Assembly: GCA_028689655.1 (NCBI GenBank)
Contig: JAQVCT010000001.1
Span: forward strand, 124,001 to 188,000
Source: Lachnospiraceae bacterium
Lineage (GTDB): Bacteria; Bacillota; Clostridia; Lachnospirales; Lachnospiraceae
Direction: 5' to 3'
DNA: 64,000 nt
The notes under the pieces were generated by a model. That model was given only the letters and a program-made list of their open reading frames with translations, ran no database searches and was not told the DNA's origin. The position numbers and the translations under genes were made by a program. Of the stretch, positions 17,693-25,957 are shown piece after piece (position 1 is the first letter of the stretch; each line of letters opens with the position of its first letter).

Positions 17693-18517
17693 CTATCCCT
17701 TTACTGCCCCTGCAGTCAAAGATTTTACAAAAGTTTCCGACAGTAAACAGAACACAATGATGGTGGGTACCACTGCCACGATAATGGCAGAGAACATACC
17801 ATTCAGGTTCTTGGAGTATGCCGTGGTGAACTGTCCCAGCAGTGCCGGAATGGTCATCTTTTCTTTTGTCTTTAACAGCAGTGATGCAAAGTAGAATTCA
17901 TTCCAGTTATTTAAGAACACCATGATTCCCGCCGTTGCCAGTCCCGGCTTTGCGATGGGCACGATGATCCTGAAAAAAGTACTTGCATATCCGCATCCGT
18001 CCATCCTCGCCGCCTCTTCCATCTCTTTGGGTATGGTGAGGAAATAACTCCTGATGATGAAAAAAGTGACTGCTATTCCCAATCCCGAATAGATAAAAAT
18101 CAATCCTGCTCTGGAATCTTTCATATGCAGCTGTCCCAGCAACCGATAGATTGGAAAACTGATGGATATAGAGGGAATAAAAAGCGTGGATGCGAACATG
18201 GCTGTGACGATTCCCTTGGCTTTGAAATCGATTCTCGCCGATACATAGGCTGACATTGCCACGATAATTACACTTATGACTGTTGAGGCTGTGGCGATCA
18301 TGATACTGTTCATGAAATAGCGTCCCACATTCAACTTTGTGAAAATTGTAACATACCCATCGAACACCCATTTATCCGGCAGTCCCAGTCCCCCAGGCAC
18401 TTCTTTGAAGGAGGACAGGAATACCCATATAATCGGATATAGTGAGACAAACAGCACAAATGCTATTACCATACCACTGCATATCCGTCCTAAAATTCCA
18501 CTGTTTCTTTGTTTCAT
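17693..18517 (-). CDS. Sugar ABC transporter permease, MalG/AraQ type
   Basis: 274 aa with about six membrane segments, starting IVFVLFVSLYPIIWVFLSSF-like near residues 15-35. The EAA loop that contacts the ATPase is EEAARMDGCGYASTFFRIIVPIAKPGL (about 187-213). The C-terminus TAGAVKG is typical of the second permease of CUT1 importers. It lies 11 bases after the first permease and seven before the fucosidase. AGGAGACGG precedes the ATG. It should form the channel with the upstream permease. No ATPase gene is present in this operon. Confidence 0.9.
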   Translation of the reverse strand: MKQRNSGILGRICSGMVIAFVLFVSLYPIIWVFLSSFKEVPGGLGLPDKWVFDGYVTIFTKLNVGRYFMNSIMIATASTVISVIIVAMSAYVSARIDFKAKGIVTAMFASTLFIPSISISFPIYRLLGQLHMKDSRAGLIFIYSGLGIAVTFFIIRSYFLTIPKEMEEAARMDGCGYASTFFRIIVPIAKPGLATAGIMVFLNNWNEFYFASLLLKTKEKMTIPALLGQFTTAYSKNLNGMFSAIIVAVVPTIIVFCLLSETFVKSLTAGAVKG

Positions 18518-18528
18518 GCTACCGTCTC

Positions 18529-19440
18529 CTAATCTGCTTCATTGGTTCTGAACGCTTTATTGATAAGACCTACCAGTACGATTCCAAGGATAAATTGAAT
18601 CACACCCGCCGTATTTCCTCTGGCAAAATTTAACTTGGTACTGCCTAACGCTGTTCTGTAAATATAATAGCTCAGACTGAATGTGGCATTATCCGGGCCA
18701 CCTCCTGTGATAAGTGCGATTTCATTATACAGGAGCAGGGCGTAATTGACAGCCATGACTGCCACTGTTCCGATCATAGGACGCATCAGTGGAAGGACTA
18801 TTTTGGTATCGATGTGCCACGCATTGGCACCATCCACTTTTGCCGCCTCGAACAGACTCTGATCAATGGAAAAGATCTGTGTCAGCAGCAGGATACAAAG
18901 AGAACCTCCAAAGAAGATAAATGCAAAAGTCACGCCCCAAAATGCATATTTTTCGTTTGCTAAAATGCTGATATTGGAGCCTGGTCTGATCTGATTCATG
19001 ATCTCGGTGACGATACCCCTGGACGGATTATAAATATTCAAAAAGATCAGTCCAATGGCTGCTGTTGATATAATATTGGGAATGATAAATACATTTCTGG
19101 TAATCTTCCATCCCCTTGGTTTTTTAGATAAGATCAATGCCACAATCAAAGTAAACGGCACCTGAATGACTAAGGTGAGCACCACCCATTTCATGGTGTT
19201 GATCAACGCCATTTTAAAATTGGCATCCGATGTGAATATCTTTATATAATTGTCGAACATATGGCTCCAGCCAAGAAATTCTGGAGCCTGAAAGTTCTTA
19301 TAATTCCATTTGCAAAATGATGTGACAAAAATATTGATCAACGGATACGCATAAATAATGAAAAACAACAAGATTCCAGGTGCCAGAAAAGCACATATAA
19401 ATCCATTTTTTCTGGTTAAAAATTTTTTATGCTGTTTCAC
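18529..19440 (-). CDS. Sugar ABC transporter permease, MalF/UgpA type
   Basis: 303 aa, six membrane segments beginning FICAFLAPGILLFFIIYAYPL (about 13-33). The EAA loop is FEAAKVDGANAWHIDTKIVLPLMRPM near 195-220. The start is GTG at 19440 with AAAGGAGG well placed, reading MKQHKKFL. This is the first permease of a CUT1 family importer. It follows the binding-protein gene by 16 bases. With the next permease it would import the substrate delivered by one or both upstream lipoproteins. Confidence 0.9.
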   Translation of the reverse strand: MKQHKKFLTRKNGFICAFLAPGILLFFIIYAYPLINIFVTSFCKWNYKNFQAPEFLGWSHMFDNYIKIFTSDANFKMALINTMKWVVLTLVIQVPFTLIVALILSKKPRGWKITRNVFIIPNIISTAAIGLIFLNIYNPSRGIVTEIMNQIRPGSNISILANEKYAFWGVTFAFIFFGGSLCILLLTQIFSIDQSLFEAAKVDGANAWHIDTKIVLPLMRPMIGTVAVMAVNYALLLYNEIALITGGGPDNATFSLSYYIYRTALGSTKLNFARGNTAGVIQFILGIVLVGLINKAFRTNEAD

Positions 19441-19456
19441 AGTATCCTCCTTTTGC

Positions 19457-20857
19457 CTATTCTGATGCAGCCAGGAAGTCGTTTAACTCTTTCACTACAT
19501 CGTCTGCCGTCTTTGAACCGTCCATGAGACCTGCATATTTTCCCTGGATCTCACCTTCCGCATCGCCGAATGTGTTGCCAAGTCCAAGTGCCTGATAATC
19601 TGCCTTCTGGCAAAGCTGGCATGCCTCTACCAGTAATTTTGCTTCCGGCGCTGACACTTTACTTAACAGTGCATCGTAATCCACTGCCGTGCTAGGTGCC
19701 ATACCGATACCTTTCTCTATAATCCTTGCAGCGATTTCAGGGCTTGTCATATATTTGATAAATTCGATGCATGCTGCTGTCTGTGCTTCGTCCAGTTTAT
19801 TGGATACTACGAATCCTGTACCGCCTGACAGTAAGGCTGCTCTTTTGCCCGCTTCATCTGTAGGGAAATTAGCAGGTTTGATATTGTCTATACCAGCCGC
19901 ACAGTCAACTGCTCCGCCTGCATCCCAGACACCATTGAATAACATGGCTGTATTGCCGTCAAAGAAATCTGTTCTGTATTGTTCATCATCATCACCGCCA
20001 GGTCCAAAGTTCGCGGTATCGATCTTCTGTAATACATTTGTCTGCATAAAATTTAATGTATCTTTAAAGGTTGCATCATCAAAATCAGTAACGCTCCTGC
20101 CTGTCTCATAGAATGCTCTCGCATCGCTGCTTCTCTGTGAATAGCCTGCAGTGAGAATATTGGTTGGCCATCCTGCGTTCAATCCAAAAGGCATGATGTC
20201 TGCTGCCACCAGTTTATCTACCGCTGCGTCAAAATCAGCCCATGTGCTCCATTGATCAGGCGTGTCAGCTCCTGCTTTCTCAAATAATGCTGCGTTGTAC
20301 CAGAAGCCTACCGCTTCGATCTGCTCTCTCACGGAGTAGATCTTTCCATCCACAAGATTCTGATCATAGCAGACACCTGCGCCCTCTTTAAAGGCTGCGT
20401 CTTCATCCAGGTATGGTTTTAAATCTAATATGGCATCCGATGCGCTGGCAACGGGTACGATATCCCATCCGCCGAAATCAGCAATGTCATAAAATTCTCC
20501 ACTGCTGAGATCATTCAGTGCTGTATTGTAGATACCCTCTGCCCCTGTCTCATCCGCCTGGACCACAAAGTTGAACTCATCCTTATGTAACTCGGCAAAT
20601 TCATTGTAGATAGCCCTCATTTCCCCTGCTGCTGCCCACTCGGACTCGTCATGATAATAGCCATGTGTAAATGTAATGGTAGGAAGATCCCCATTGACTT
20701 CCTCCGTTGTGGTCTCCCCGGTCTCAGTCTCCGCTGCTGTATCTGTGGCTGTATCCGTCGCCTGTGTTGTCTCTTCCGTTTTTCCGCATCCTGCGAGGAT
20801 CATGGATGATACCGTGACGATACTCAAGGTTGCTGCTAATAACTTTTTCATTTTCAT
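19457..20857 (-). CDS. Sugar ABC transporter substrate-binding lipoprotein (second of two)
   Basis: 466 aa. It has a lipoprotein signal peptide with lipobox LAGC (Cys23), followed by a Thr/Glu/Ala-rich linker (about 26-58), then an extracellular solute-binding domain family 1 (COG1653) including TDFFDGNTAMLFNGVWDAGG and AACIEFIKYMTSPEIAARI. It would bind the oligosaccharide outside the membrane. It is directly upstream of both permeases, so it is the more likely main receptor. A 9 bp stem-loop (20887-20920) precedes its AAGGAGGG ribosome site. It shares overall layout with the next gene upstream, another binding protein, suggesting an old duplication. Confidence 0.92.
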   Translation of the reverse strand: MKMKKLLAATLSIVTVSSMILAGCGKTEETTQATDTATDTAAETETGETTTEEVNGDLPTITFTHGYYHDESEWAAAGEMRAIYNEFAELHKDEFNFVVQADETGAEGIYNTALNDLSSGEFYDIADFGGWDIVPVASASDAILDLKPYLDEDAAFKEGAGVCYDQNLVDGKIYSVREQIEAVGFWYNAALFEKAGADTPDQWSTWADFDAAVDKLVAADIMPFGLNAGWPTNILTAGYSQRSSDARAFYETGRSVTDFDDATFKDTLNFMQTNVLQKIDTANFGPGGDDDEQYRTDFFDGNTAMLFNGVWDAGGAVDCAAGIDNIKPANFPTDEAGKRAALLSGGTGFVVSNKLDEAQTAACIEFIKYMTSPEIAARIIEKGIGMAPSTAVDYDALLSKVSAPEAKLLVEACQLCQKADYQALGLGNTFGDAEGEIQGKYAGLMDGSKTADDVVKELNDFLAASE

Positions 20858-20886
20858 AGGTTAAACCCTCCTTATTTGATTTAACC

Positions 20887-20920
20887 TCATTCTATCAATT
20901 TGCCATCCGGTATAGAATGA
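20887..20920 (-). other. Intercistronic stem-loop before the second binding-protein gene
   Basis: TCATTCTAT (20887-20895) is a perfect 9 bp inverted repeat of ATAGAATGA (20912-20920), with a 16 base loop, and no T tract. It sits between the two binding-protein genes, about 30 bases before the ATG. It may stabilise or end a processed mRNA so that the second binding protein is made in larger amounts. That role is inferred from position only. Confidence 0.5.
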
Positions 20921-20950
20921 ACATTCCACTAAGAAAGTTGCACTTTTTTA

Positions 20951-22234
20951 TCATTCTGCTGATTCCAGTTGTCTTGCCATGGCAGCAATGTTCTCCTGAT
21001 TATATTCATCCTTCTTCACATACTTCTCCAGCACGGTCATCTTATTTTCTGACCATACCGATCGGATCATCTTGATCTGCTTATCTGCACTATACACTTT
21101 ATCGATGGCGTCTGCCAAAATAGCGTTCTGTTCTTCTACTTTGTCCAGGCTCACATTGGGGTTGGATGGCATCTGACCTGTTTTCACTGCCAGTTCCTGC
21201 TGGACTTCCGTGCTTAGCATGTATTTCAGAAATCTGATACATGCTTCCTCCTTCTGTGCATTTTCCTGTTTTGCAAATACATATCCCGATGATGCCGATA
21301 CATATGCCAGCTTATTATTCTCATCAAATGGATAGACACCATATCCAAAGTCCGCACCGTTATCCACCAGTGCATTGCTCTCCCAGATACCATTGAAATA
21401 CAGGATGCTTTTCCCATCCATGAAATCCTGTCTTGCGCTCTCAATGTTATCCACTTTCTTGGAAAGCTTTTCGATCCTGTCCAGATCTGTCATGACCTGG
21501 AGCAGTGTGGAACCATCCCCGTGAAAGGAGGCACTTGTTGCCATATTCCATCCCATATCCCCTTCCGCTGCCAGACGTGCCGGGAACAGGAACTCCGTCA
21601 TCTGTAAATTCTCCAGGCTGCAGACCGATATGTTTTTCTGTGTCTGTGTCCACTGTTTCATGGTATCCATCATCTCCAGGAACTCATTCCAGTCTTCCGG
21701 TTCTCTCACTTCACCTGCAGCATTGGTAAGTCCTGCCTGCTCCATGTATTTTCTGTTATACCAGAATCCAGCTACCTCCAATGCATCAGGAACCGTATAC
21801 AGATGATGTCCTGAAGTCTCCCAGGTGGTATATACCGACGGATGAATCATCTTGCCAAGTTCCTCATCCTTTTCTATATAAGTCATGAGATCCAGTGCCA
21901 TCCCCCGCTCCACCGAGTGCTGCACAAAGTAAGACAGCCCGTTGGTGCTGATAATATCCGGCATCTTTCCCACTGCCAGCATATCATTTGCCCTTTCAAC
22001 TGCAATACTGCTGTCTGAATAAGAAACGCAGTTCAAAATAATATCCGGATTCTCTTTCGCGAAATCGTCATAGATCTCCTGCATGATCTTATGGGTCTCC
22101 AGTGTTCCTCCCCAGCCATGCATCAGGGTGACCTCTGTCACCTCATTTTCTTTTCCGGCACAGCCTGTGAGAAGCAGCACCAGCATCGCTATCAGAATCA
22201 AACTATTATTTTTACTCCTGCATTTCATTTGCAT
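20951..22234 (-). CDS. Sugar ABC transporter substrate-binding lipoprotein (first of two)
   Basis: 427 aa. The signal peptide NNSLILIAMLVLLLTGC ends in a lipobox (LTGC, Cys25). The mature domain is of the extracellular solute-binding family 1, with VTLMHGWGGTLETHKIMQEIY near the front and SARQDFMDGKSILYFNGIWES in the middle. The start at 22234 overlaps the stop of the oxidoreductase gene by ten bases, with GGAG eleven bases upstream. It is followed 93 bases later by a second binding protein of the same family but clearly diverged sequence. The two may widen the substrate range of one permease pair, or one may serve the sensor kinase. Confidence 0.9.
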   Translation of the reverse strand: MQMKCRSKNNSLILIAMLVLLLTGCAGKENEVTEVTLMHGWGGTLETHKIMQEIYDDFAKENPDIILNCVSYSDSSIAVERANDMLAVGKMPDIISTNGLSYFVQHSVERGMALDLMTYIEKDEELGKMIHPSVYTTWETSGHHLYTVPDALEVAGFWYNRKYMEQAGLTNAAGEVREPEDWNEFLEMMDTMKQWTQTQKNISVCSLENLQMTEFLFPARLAAEGDMGWNMATSASFHGDGSTLLQVMTDLDRIEKLSKKVDNIESARQDFMDGKSILYFNGIWESNALVDNGADFGYGVYPFDENNKLAYVSASSGYVFAKQENAQKEEACIRFLKYMLSTEVQQELAVKTGQMPSNPNVSLDKVEEQNAILADAIDKVYSADKQIKMIRSVWSENKMTVLEKYVKKDEYNQENIAAMARQLESAE

Positions 22235-23502
22235 TGCTCTGCAATCTCCTTCTCAAACTCCCGAAAATCAATGGTCGTCCCCTGCACTCTTGATCTTTCC
22301 GCCGCAAGAGACATTAAGTGGCTCTCCACAGATACAGATGCATCTGTTTTCCCGGTGATGGTCTTGCCCGAGGCTACCATACCTACAAAGTCTTTCATCA
22401 TATTGTTATCACTTCCATTGTGTCCCCTGGCTGGTGCATTCAGTTTGATGGTCTCCTCATCACCGGATACAAAATCCCGCACCACGATGGTATTATTGTC
22501 CATCTCCCCCTCAATCTGTGCTTTTGTTCCCATAATATTTATTTTTCTGGTACATACCTTGGAAAAAGCACTCATGGTCAGAGAGGCAACGGATTTATTT
22601 TCAAATTCCAGATTTACGATCTGATGATCCACCACATTATTATCACATCGGAACACGCATCTGCCGTATGGTCCCTTCTGAAGCGCCTCCAGCAGCTTAC
22701 CCTGGGAAATATCTTCCGAGACAGCATATGCCAGTCCGTCCTCCACAGCCTTCGGATGCTCCAGATAGAAGCGCGGTGCATAAAATGCACATTCATTTCT
22801 GTGCTCACATCCATCCATACATCTCCCCGGCGCGTGAGCCGGTGCATTTTCCTCTTTGAAGTAGGACAGTTCCCCAAAAGAACTGATCTTCGTACATTTA
22901 CTACCCATTAACCATAACAAAATATCCATATCATGACAACATTTTTGCAAGATCATGGGGCTTGTCTCATTGGAGTTCCTCCAGTTTCCTCTCACGAAGC
23001 TGTGGGCATGATGCCAGAATCCCACCTCCTCGATATGATGAATATTCACAATAGTTCCTATTTTTCCAGAATCGATGAGCTCTTTGATCTTTGTAAAAAA
23101 TGAGGAATATCTCAGCACATGGCATATCATAAATATACGATTGCATCTCTCCGCCATCAGCCCCATATTCATGATCTCCGTTTCATTGGTAGACATTGGC
23201 TTTTCGCATAGTACATGATAGCCCTTTTGTAAAGCTTCCATCACCGGTTCATAATGCATTCTGTCCTGGGTACACACCAGCACGCAATCTGCCATTTTCT
23301 CCTGTGCCAGACATTCCTTATAGGAATAAAAGCATTTTTCTGCCGGGATGTGATGCAGTGCCGCGAACTCCATCCGCCTTGTATTATCCGGTTCCGCAAC
23401 TGCTATGACTTTAAATTCATCCGGATGTTCCAACGCATACGCTGAATACACATGTCCTCCTCTTAATCCTGCCCCGATTACCATTGCTGTCACTTGTTTC
23501 AT
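22225..23502 (-). CDS. Gfo/Idh/MocA family oxidoreductase
   Basis: 425 aa NAD(P)-dependent dehydrogenase-like protein. The N-terminal Rossmann fold has VIGAGLRGGHVYSAYA (near 7-22), and the typical CEKPMSTNE motif follows near residue 94. The C-terminal part is the alpha/beta domain of the family. It contains an unusual Cys-rich insert (CMDGCEHRNECAFYAP, about 225-240) that resembles a small metal-binding element. The start at 23502 is chosen over an upstream in-frame ATG because AAGGAGAG is spaced correctly before it. As first gene of the operon it probably oxidises or rearranges a sugar released by the fucosidase. The substrate is unknown. Confidence 0.85.
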   Translation of the reverse strand: MKQVTAMVIGAGLRGGHVYSAYALEHPDEFKVIAVAEPDNTRRMEFAALHHIPAEKCFYSYKECLAQEKMADCVLVCTQDRMHYEPVMEALQKGYHVLCEKPMSTNETEIMNMGLMAERCNRIFMICHVLRYSSFFTKIKELIDSGKIGTIVNIHHIEEVGFWHHAHSFVRGNWRNSNETSPMILQKCCHDMDILLWLMGSKCTKISSFGELSYFKEENAPAHAPGRCMDGCEHRNECAFYAPRFYLEHPKAVEDGLAYAVSEDISQGKLLEALQKGPYGRCVFRCDNNVVDHQIVNLEFENKSVASLTMSAFSKVCTRKINIMGTKAQIEGEMDNNTIVVRDFVSGDEETIKLNAPARGHNGSDNNMMKDFVGMVASGKTITGKTDASVSVESHLMSLAAERSRVQGTTIDFREFEKEIAEQCK

Positions 23503-23622
23503 ATATTTTCTCTCCTTTTTTTGTATTAAACACCAGCCCATTTTATTTCATACCATAACCATATGACGGGATACCTTTATTTTTAATAAACATTTCAATA
23601 TTTTTCATGCACATTTTTGACA

Positions 23623-23660
23623 TAAGAAAAGGCATCCCATGCCAGGGATGCCTTTTCTTA
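23623..23660 (-). terminator. Terminator after the PilZ gene
   Basis: A perfect 16 bp stem (23623-23638 with 23645-23660) and loop of six bases. The outer arm on the minus strand ends CCTTTTCTTA. It lies 13 bases after the PilZ stop and separates the CdaR-ftsEX-CtpA-PilZ block from the fucosidase operon. Confidence 0.85.
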
Positions 23661-23672
23661 TCTAGTTGCGTT

Positions 23673-24332
23673 TTATTGAGCCGTGGGAACCTTCTGCCAT
23701 AATTTTTTCAGGAATACGTAGGTGAGCCATTCTTTATTCACATCTACCACACCGCATCCATAGAAAAATCCGTCGTCCATGGGCTGCTTTCGAATGCATT
23801 TTGTATCTATTGCCAGTTTGAATTTATGTTCTCCCACTTCATCCTGAAACTGTATCTTTACCTGCGTTCCTATATTGATTGCGGAATCTATGGCATGAAA
23901 TGCCATCCCCGTGTTACTGATGTTCAGGATAGTTCCATACACTGCCTCTTCCGCATCTCGCCTGGTAATCTCCCCAGACAAATTCAGCAGGATCCGATCA
24001 TCTACCCTTCGGTCACTTTCTGTTCCGATCTTGCCAAATCCAGCCGATGTTACCAGATAGTAATCTGTCCCCTGCCATTTTCTGACAGACAGGGATACGG
24101 AACGCCAGCAATATCGGTTTCCATATCTCTTATCTGTACAATAAAGATTAAATACAATTCCCGAGAATTCTTTGGCAGAAAAATCGATGGTATTTCCCCC
24201 GATGGAAAGAGTAGGTATATAGATTCCATTTGTCTCTGTTCCAACCATTTTGGAAGGTATTTCAAAATTTTTCTCTCCGTGAATAATCTCAAGACAAATG
24301 TCTGTTCCAATCAAAAGATCCTGAAGTATCAT
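23673..24332 (-). CDS. PilZ domain protein (probable c-di-GMP receptor, YcgR-like)
   Basis: 219 aa with no membrane segment. The first 95 residues look like an N-terminal PilZN/YcgR-type beta domain. The PilZ domain follows from about 105 with both c-di-GMP motifs intact: RxxxR at Arg109-Arg113 (RRVDDR) and N/DxSxxG at Asn137-Gly142 (NISNTG). YcgR-type proteins slow the flagellar motor or alter secretion when c-di-GMP rises. The window also encodes flagellar parts, so a brake role is plausible. It is last in the ftsEX-ctpA series, 79 bases after ctpA, and is followed by a strong terminator. Confidence 0.85.
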   Translation of the reverse strand: MILQDLLIGTDICLEIIHGEKNFEIPSKMVGTETNGIYIPTLSIGGNTIDFSAKEFSGIVFNLYCTDKRYGNRYCWRSVSLSVRKWQGTDYYLVTSAGFGKIGTESDRRVDDRILLNLSGEITRRDAEEAVYGTILNISNTGMAFHAIDSAINIGTQVKIQFQDEVGEHKFKLAIDTKCIRKQPMDDGFFYGCGVVDVNKEWLTYVFLKKLWQKVPTAQ

Positions 24333-24411
24333 GTTATCGTCCCATTTCTTATGTGAATTTGCGTATTTTTTAATTTTTGTAAATTATCGTAATCTATGTG
24401 ATTTCTGTGAT

Positions 24412-25713
24412 TTACTTCGTATTTTTAAGCTGCTCTTTGATGATTTCAACTGCTCTGTTCAATTGATTATCCGTTCCATTCTTCAAGTAGCTTTCCACAT
24501 CCAATTTTAGTTCTTCATCCGGTTCAATTCCTATTTTATGAATATTATTTCCGTTTGGCGTGTAATACTTGCTGACGGTGAGCTTTACCGCGGAACCGTC
24601 ACTGAGAGAGATAATCCTCTGTACGATTCCCTTTCCAAAGGTAGTCGTCCCTAACAAAGTTCCAATCTTGTAATCCTTCACCGCACCTGCCAGGATCTCC
24701 GATGCACTGGCACTGTTCCCATTTACCAGCACTACCATAGGAACCTTTATTTCACGACTGCCGTCACAGGTGTATTCCTCTCGTTTTCCATATTTGTCTT
24801 CTGTATATACGATGAGTCCTTTGGGTAGTAACTGTCTGGCAATGTCATTCACCGCAGAAAGGTTGCCTCCCAGGTTATCCCGCAGATCAATGATGAGTCC
24901 GTTCATGCCGGATACTTTTTCCTCCGCCATGGCCTCCGTGAACTGATCCACTGTCACGGCATCAAATTCAGATATCTGAATATAGGATATTCCCCCATCC
25001 AGGGTCTTATGGGTGACGGTAGGACTTTCAATCTGTTTTCTGGTGACTTCCAATTCCACAGGATCTGTCTCATTCTCTCGCAGCATAGTCAGTTTTACCT
25101 TCGTACCTTCCGGTCCTTTTACCTTCGCAATGATCTCCTCCAGGGTGAGTCCCTTTACATACTCATCCTCCACTTTATAGATGTAATCCCCCGCCAAGAC
25201 GCCATCTGCCTCCGCGGGACTGTTGGGCATCACTTTTGAGATGCGCGCCATTCCCACATCGGTATCCATACCAATGTAAGCACCGATACCATAGTAGATT
25301 CCCTGGCTGCTCTCCTGGACTTCCACTAACTCTTCCTCAGAATAATAGGTGGAATAAGGGTCCTCCAATGCCTCTACCATGCCATGATATGCGCCTTCCT
25401 GTAAGGTATCTGCATCAGTATCCTCCATATAATAACTACCGATAGCTTCCTGTAACACCTGCATTTTCTGCATGGTCTTACTGTTTACCACGGAAGCTTC
25501 CTTCACGCCATTACTCTGTGCTGCACTGATATTTGCCCTGGGGTTCGTGATCACATATTTTCCCAGTAACAGTGCTGCCATGGATATGATCACTGCCGCT
25601 GCAAGCCCTGCCACGACTCCCTTCATAAAGGAACCACGATTGTTCTTCGTGGAACTGCCCTGTGTCTGCTCTGTTTCCTGTTGCTGCATATCTTGTTCTG
25701 TTTCTGTTTCCAT
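24412..25713 (-). CDS. ctpA: Carboxy-terminal processing protease, S41 (CtpA/CtpB-like)
   Basis: 433 aa. A cytoplasmic Glu/Gln-rich head (1-30) is followed by a single membrane segment (31-51), then an extracellular PDZ domain (about 140-225) and the S41 domain. The catalytic serine is in NGNSASASEI (332-340) and the lysine in TTFGKG (Lys361). It trims secreted or membrane proteins. In B. subtilis ctpB (yvjB) also sits beside ftsEX, and here it follows ftsE-ftsX-hydrolase. The 244-base gap upstream is largely filled by an 88-base tandem repeat. AAGGAAG precedes the ATG. Confidence 0.93.
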   Translation of the reverse strand: METETEQDMQQQETEQTQGSSTKNNRGSFMKGVVAGLAAAVIISMAALLLGKYVITNPRANISAAQSNGVKEASVVNSKTMQKMQVLQEAIGSYYMEDTDADTLQEGAYHGMVEALEDPYSTYYSEEELVEVQESSQGIYYGIGAYIGMDTDVGMARISKVMPNSPAEADGVLAGDYIYKVEDEYVKGLTLEEIIAKVKGPEGTKVKLTMLRENETDPVELEVTRKQIESPTVTHKTLDGGISYIQISEFDAVTVDQFTEAMAEEKVSGMNGLIIDLRDNLGGNLSAVNDIARQLLPKGLIVYTEDKYGKREEYTCDGSREIKVPMVVLVNGNSASASEILAGAVKDYKIGTLLGTTTFGKGIVQRIISLSDGSAVKLTVSKYYTPNGNNIHKIGIEPDEELKLDVESYLKNGTDNQLNRAVEIIKEQLKNTK

Positions 25714-25760
25714 TATTCTTCCTTCTTTTCTATCTTTCTCCCTTTATGGTAGCGGCAGAG

Positions 25761-25957
25761 CGTTTTATATAGCTCTTCCTCTTAAGGTAATGCCCCCTCG
25801 CTTGCGCTCAACGGCAGGTCGTCAGAGCTGTTTATAGATATAAAACTGCGTTTTATATAGCTCTTCCTCTTAAGGTAATGCCCCCTCGCTTGCGCTCAAC
25901 GGCAGGTCGTCAGAGCTGTTTATAGATATAAAACTGCGTTTTATATAGCTCTTCCTC
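25761..25957. repeat. 88-base tandem repeat, 2.2 copies
   Basis: Two copies (25761-25848 and 25849-25936) appear identical, plus a 21-base third start (25937-25957) that reaches the stop codon of the M23 hydrolase. Each unit begins CGTTTTATATAGCTCTTCCT and ends near ATAGATATAAAACTG. The ends are partly complementary (GTTTTATAT with ATATAAAAC, AGCTCT with AGAGCT), so each unit can form a long hairpin around a GC-rich centre. There is no terminator T tract. It explains the whole gap between the hydrolase and ctpA. Confidence 0.95.

Noticed and set aside
25761-25957. Possible CRISPR array
   Set aside because: The repeat unit is 88 bases with no spacers between units and no cas genes nearby. It is a plain tandem repeat.
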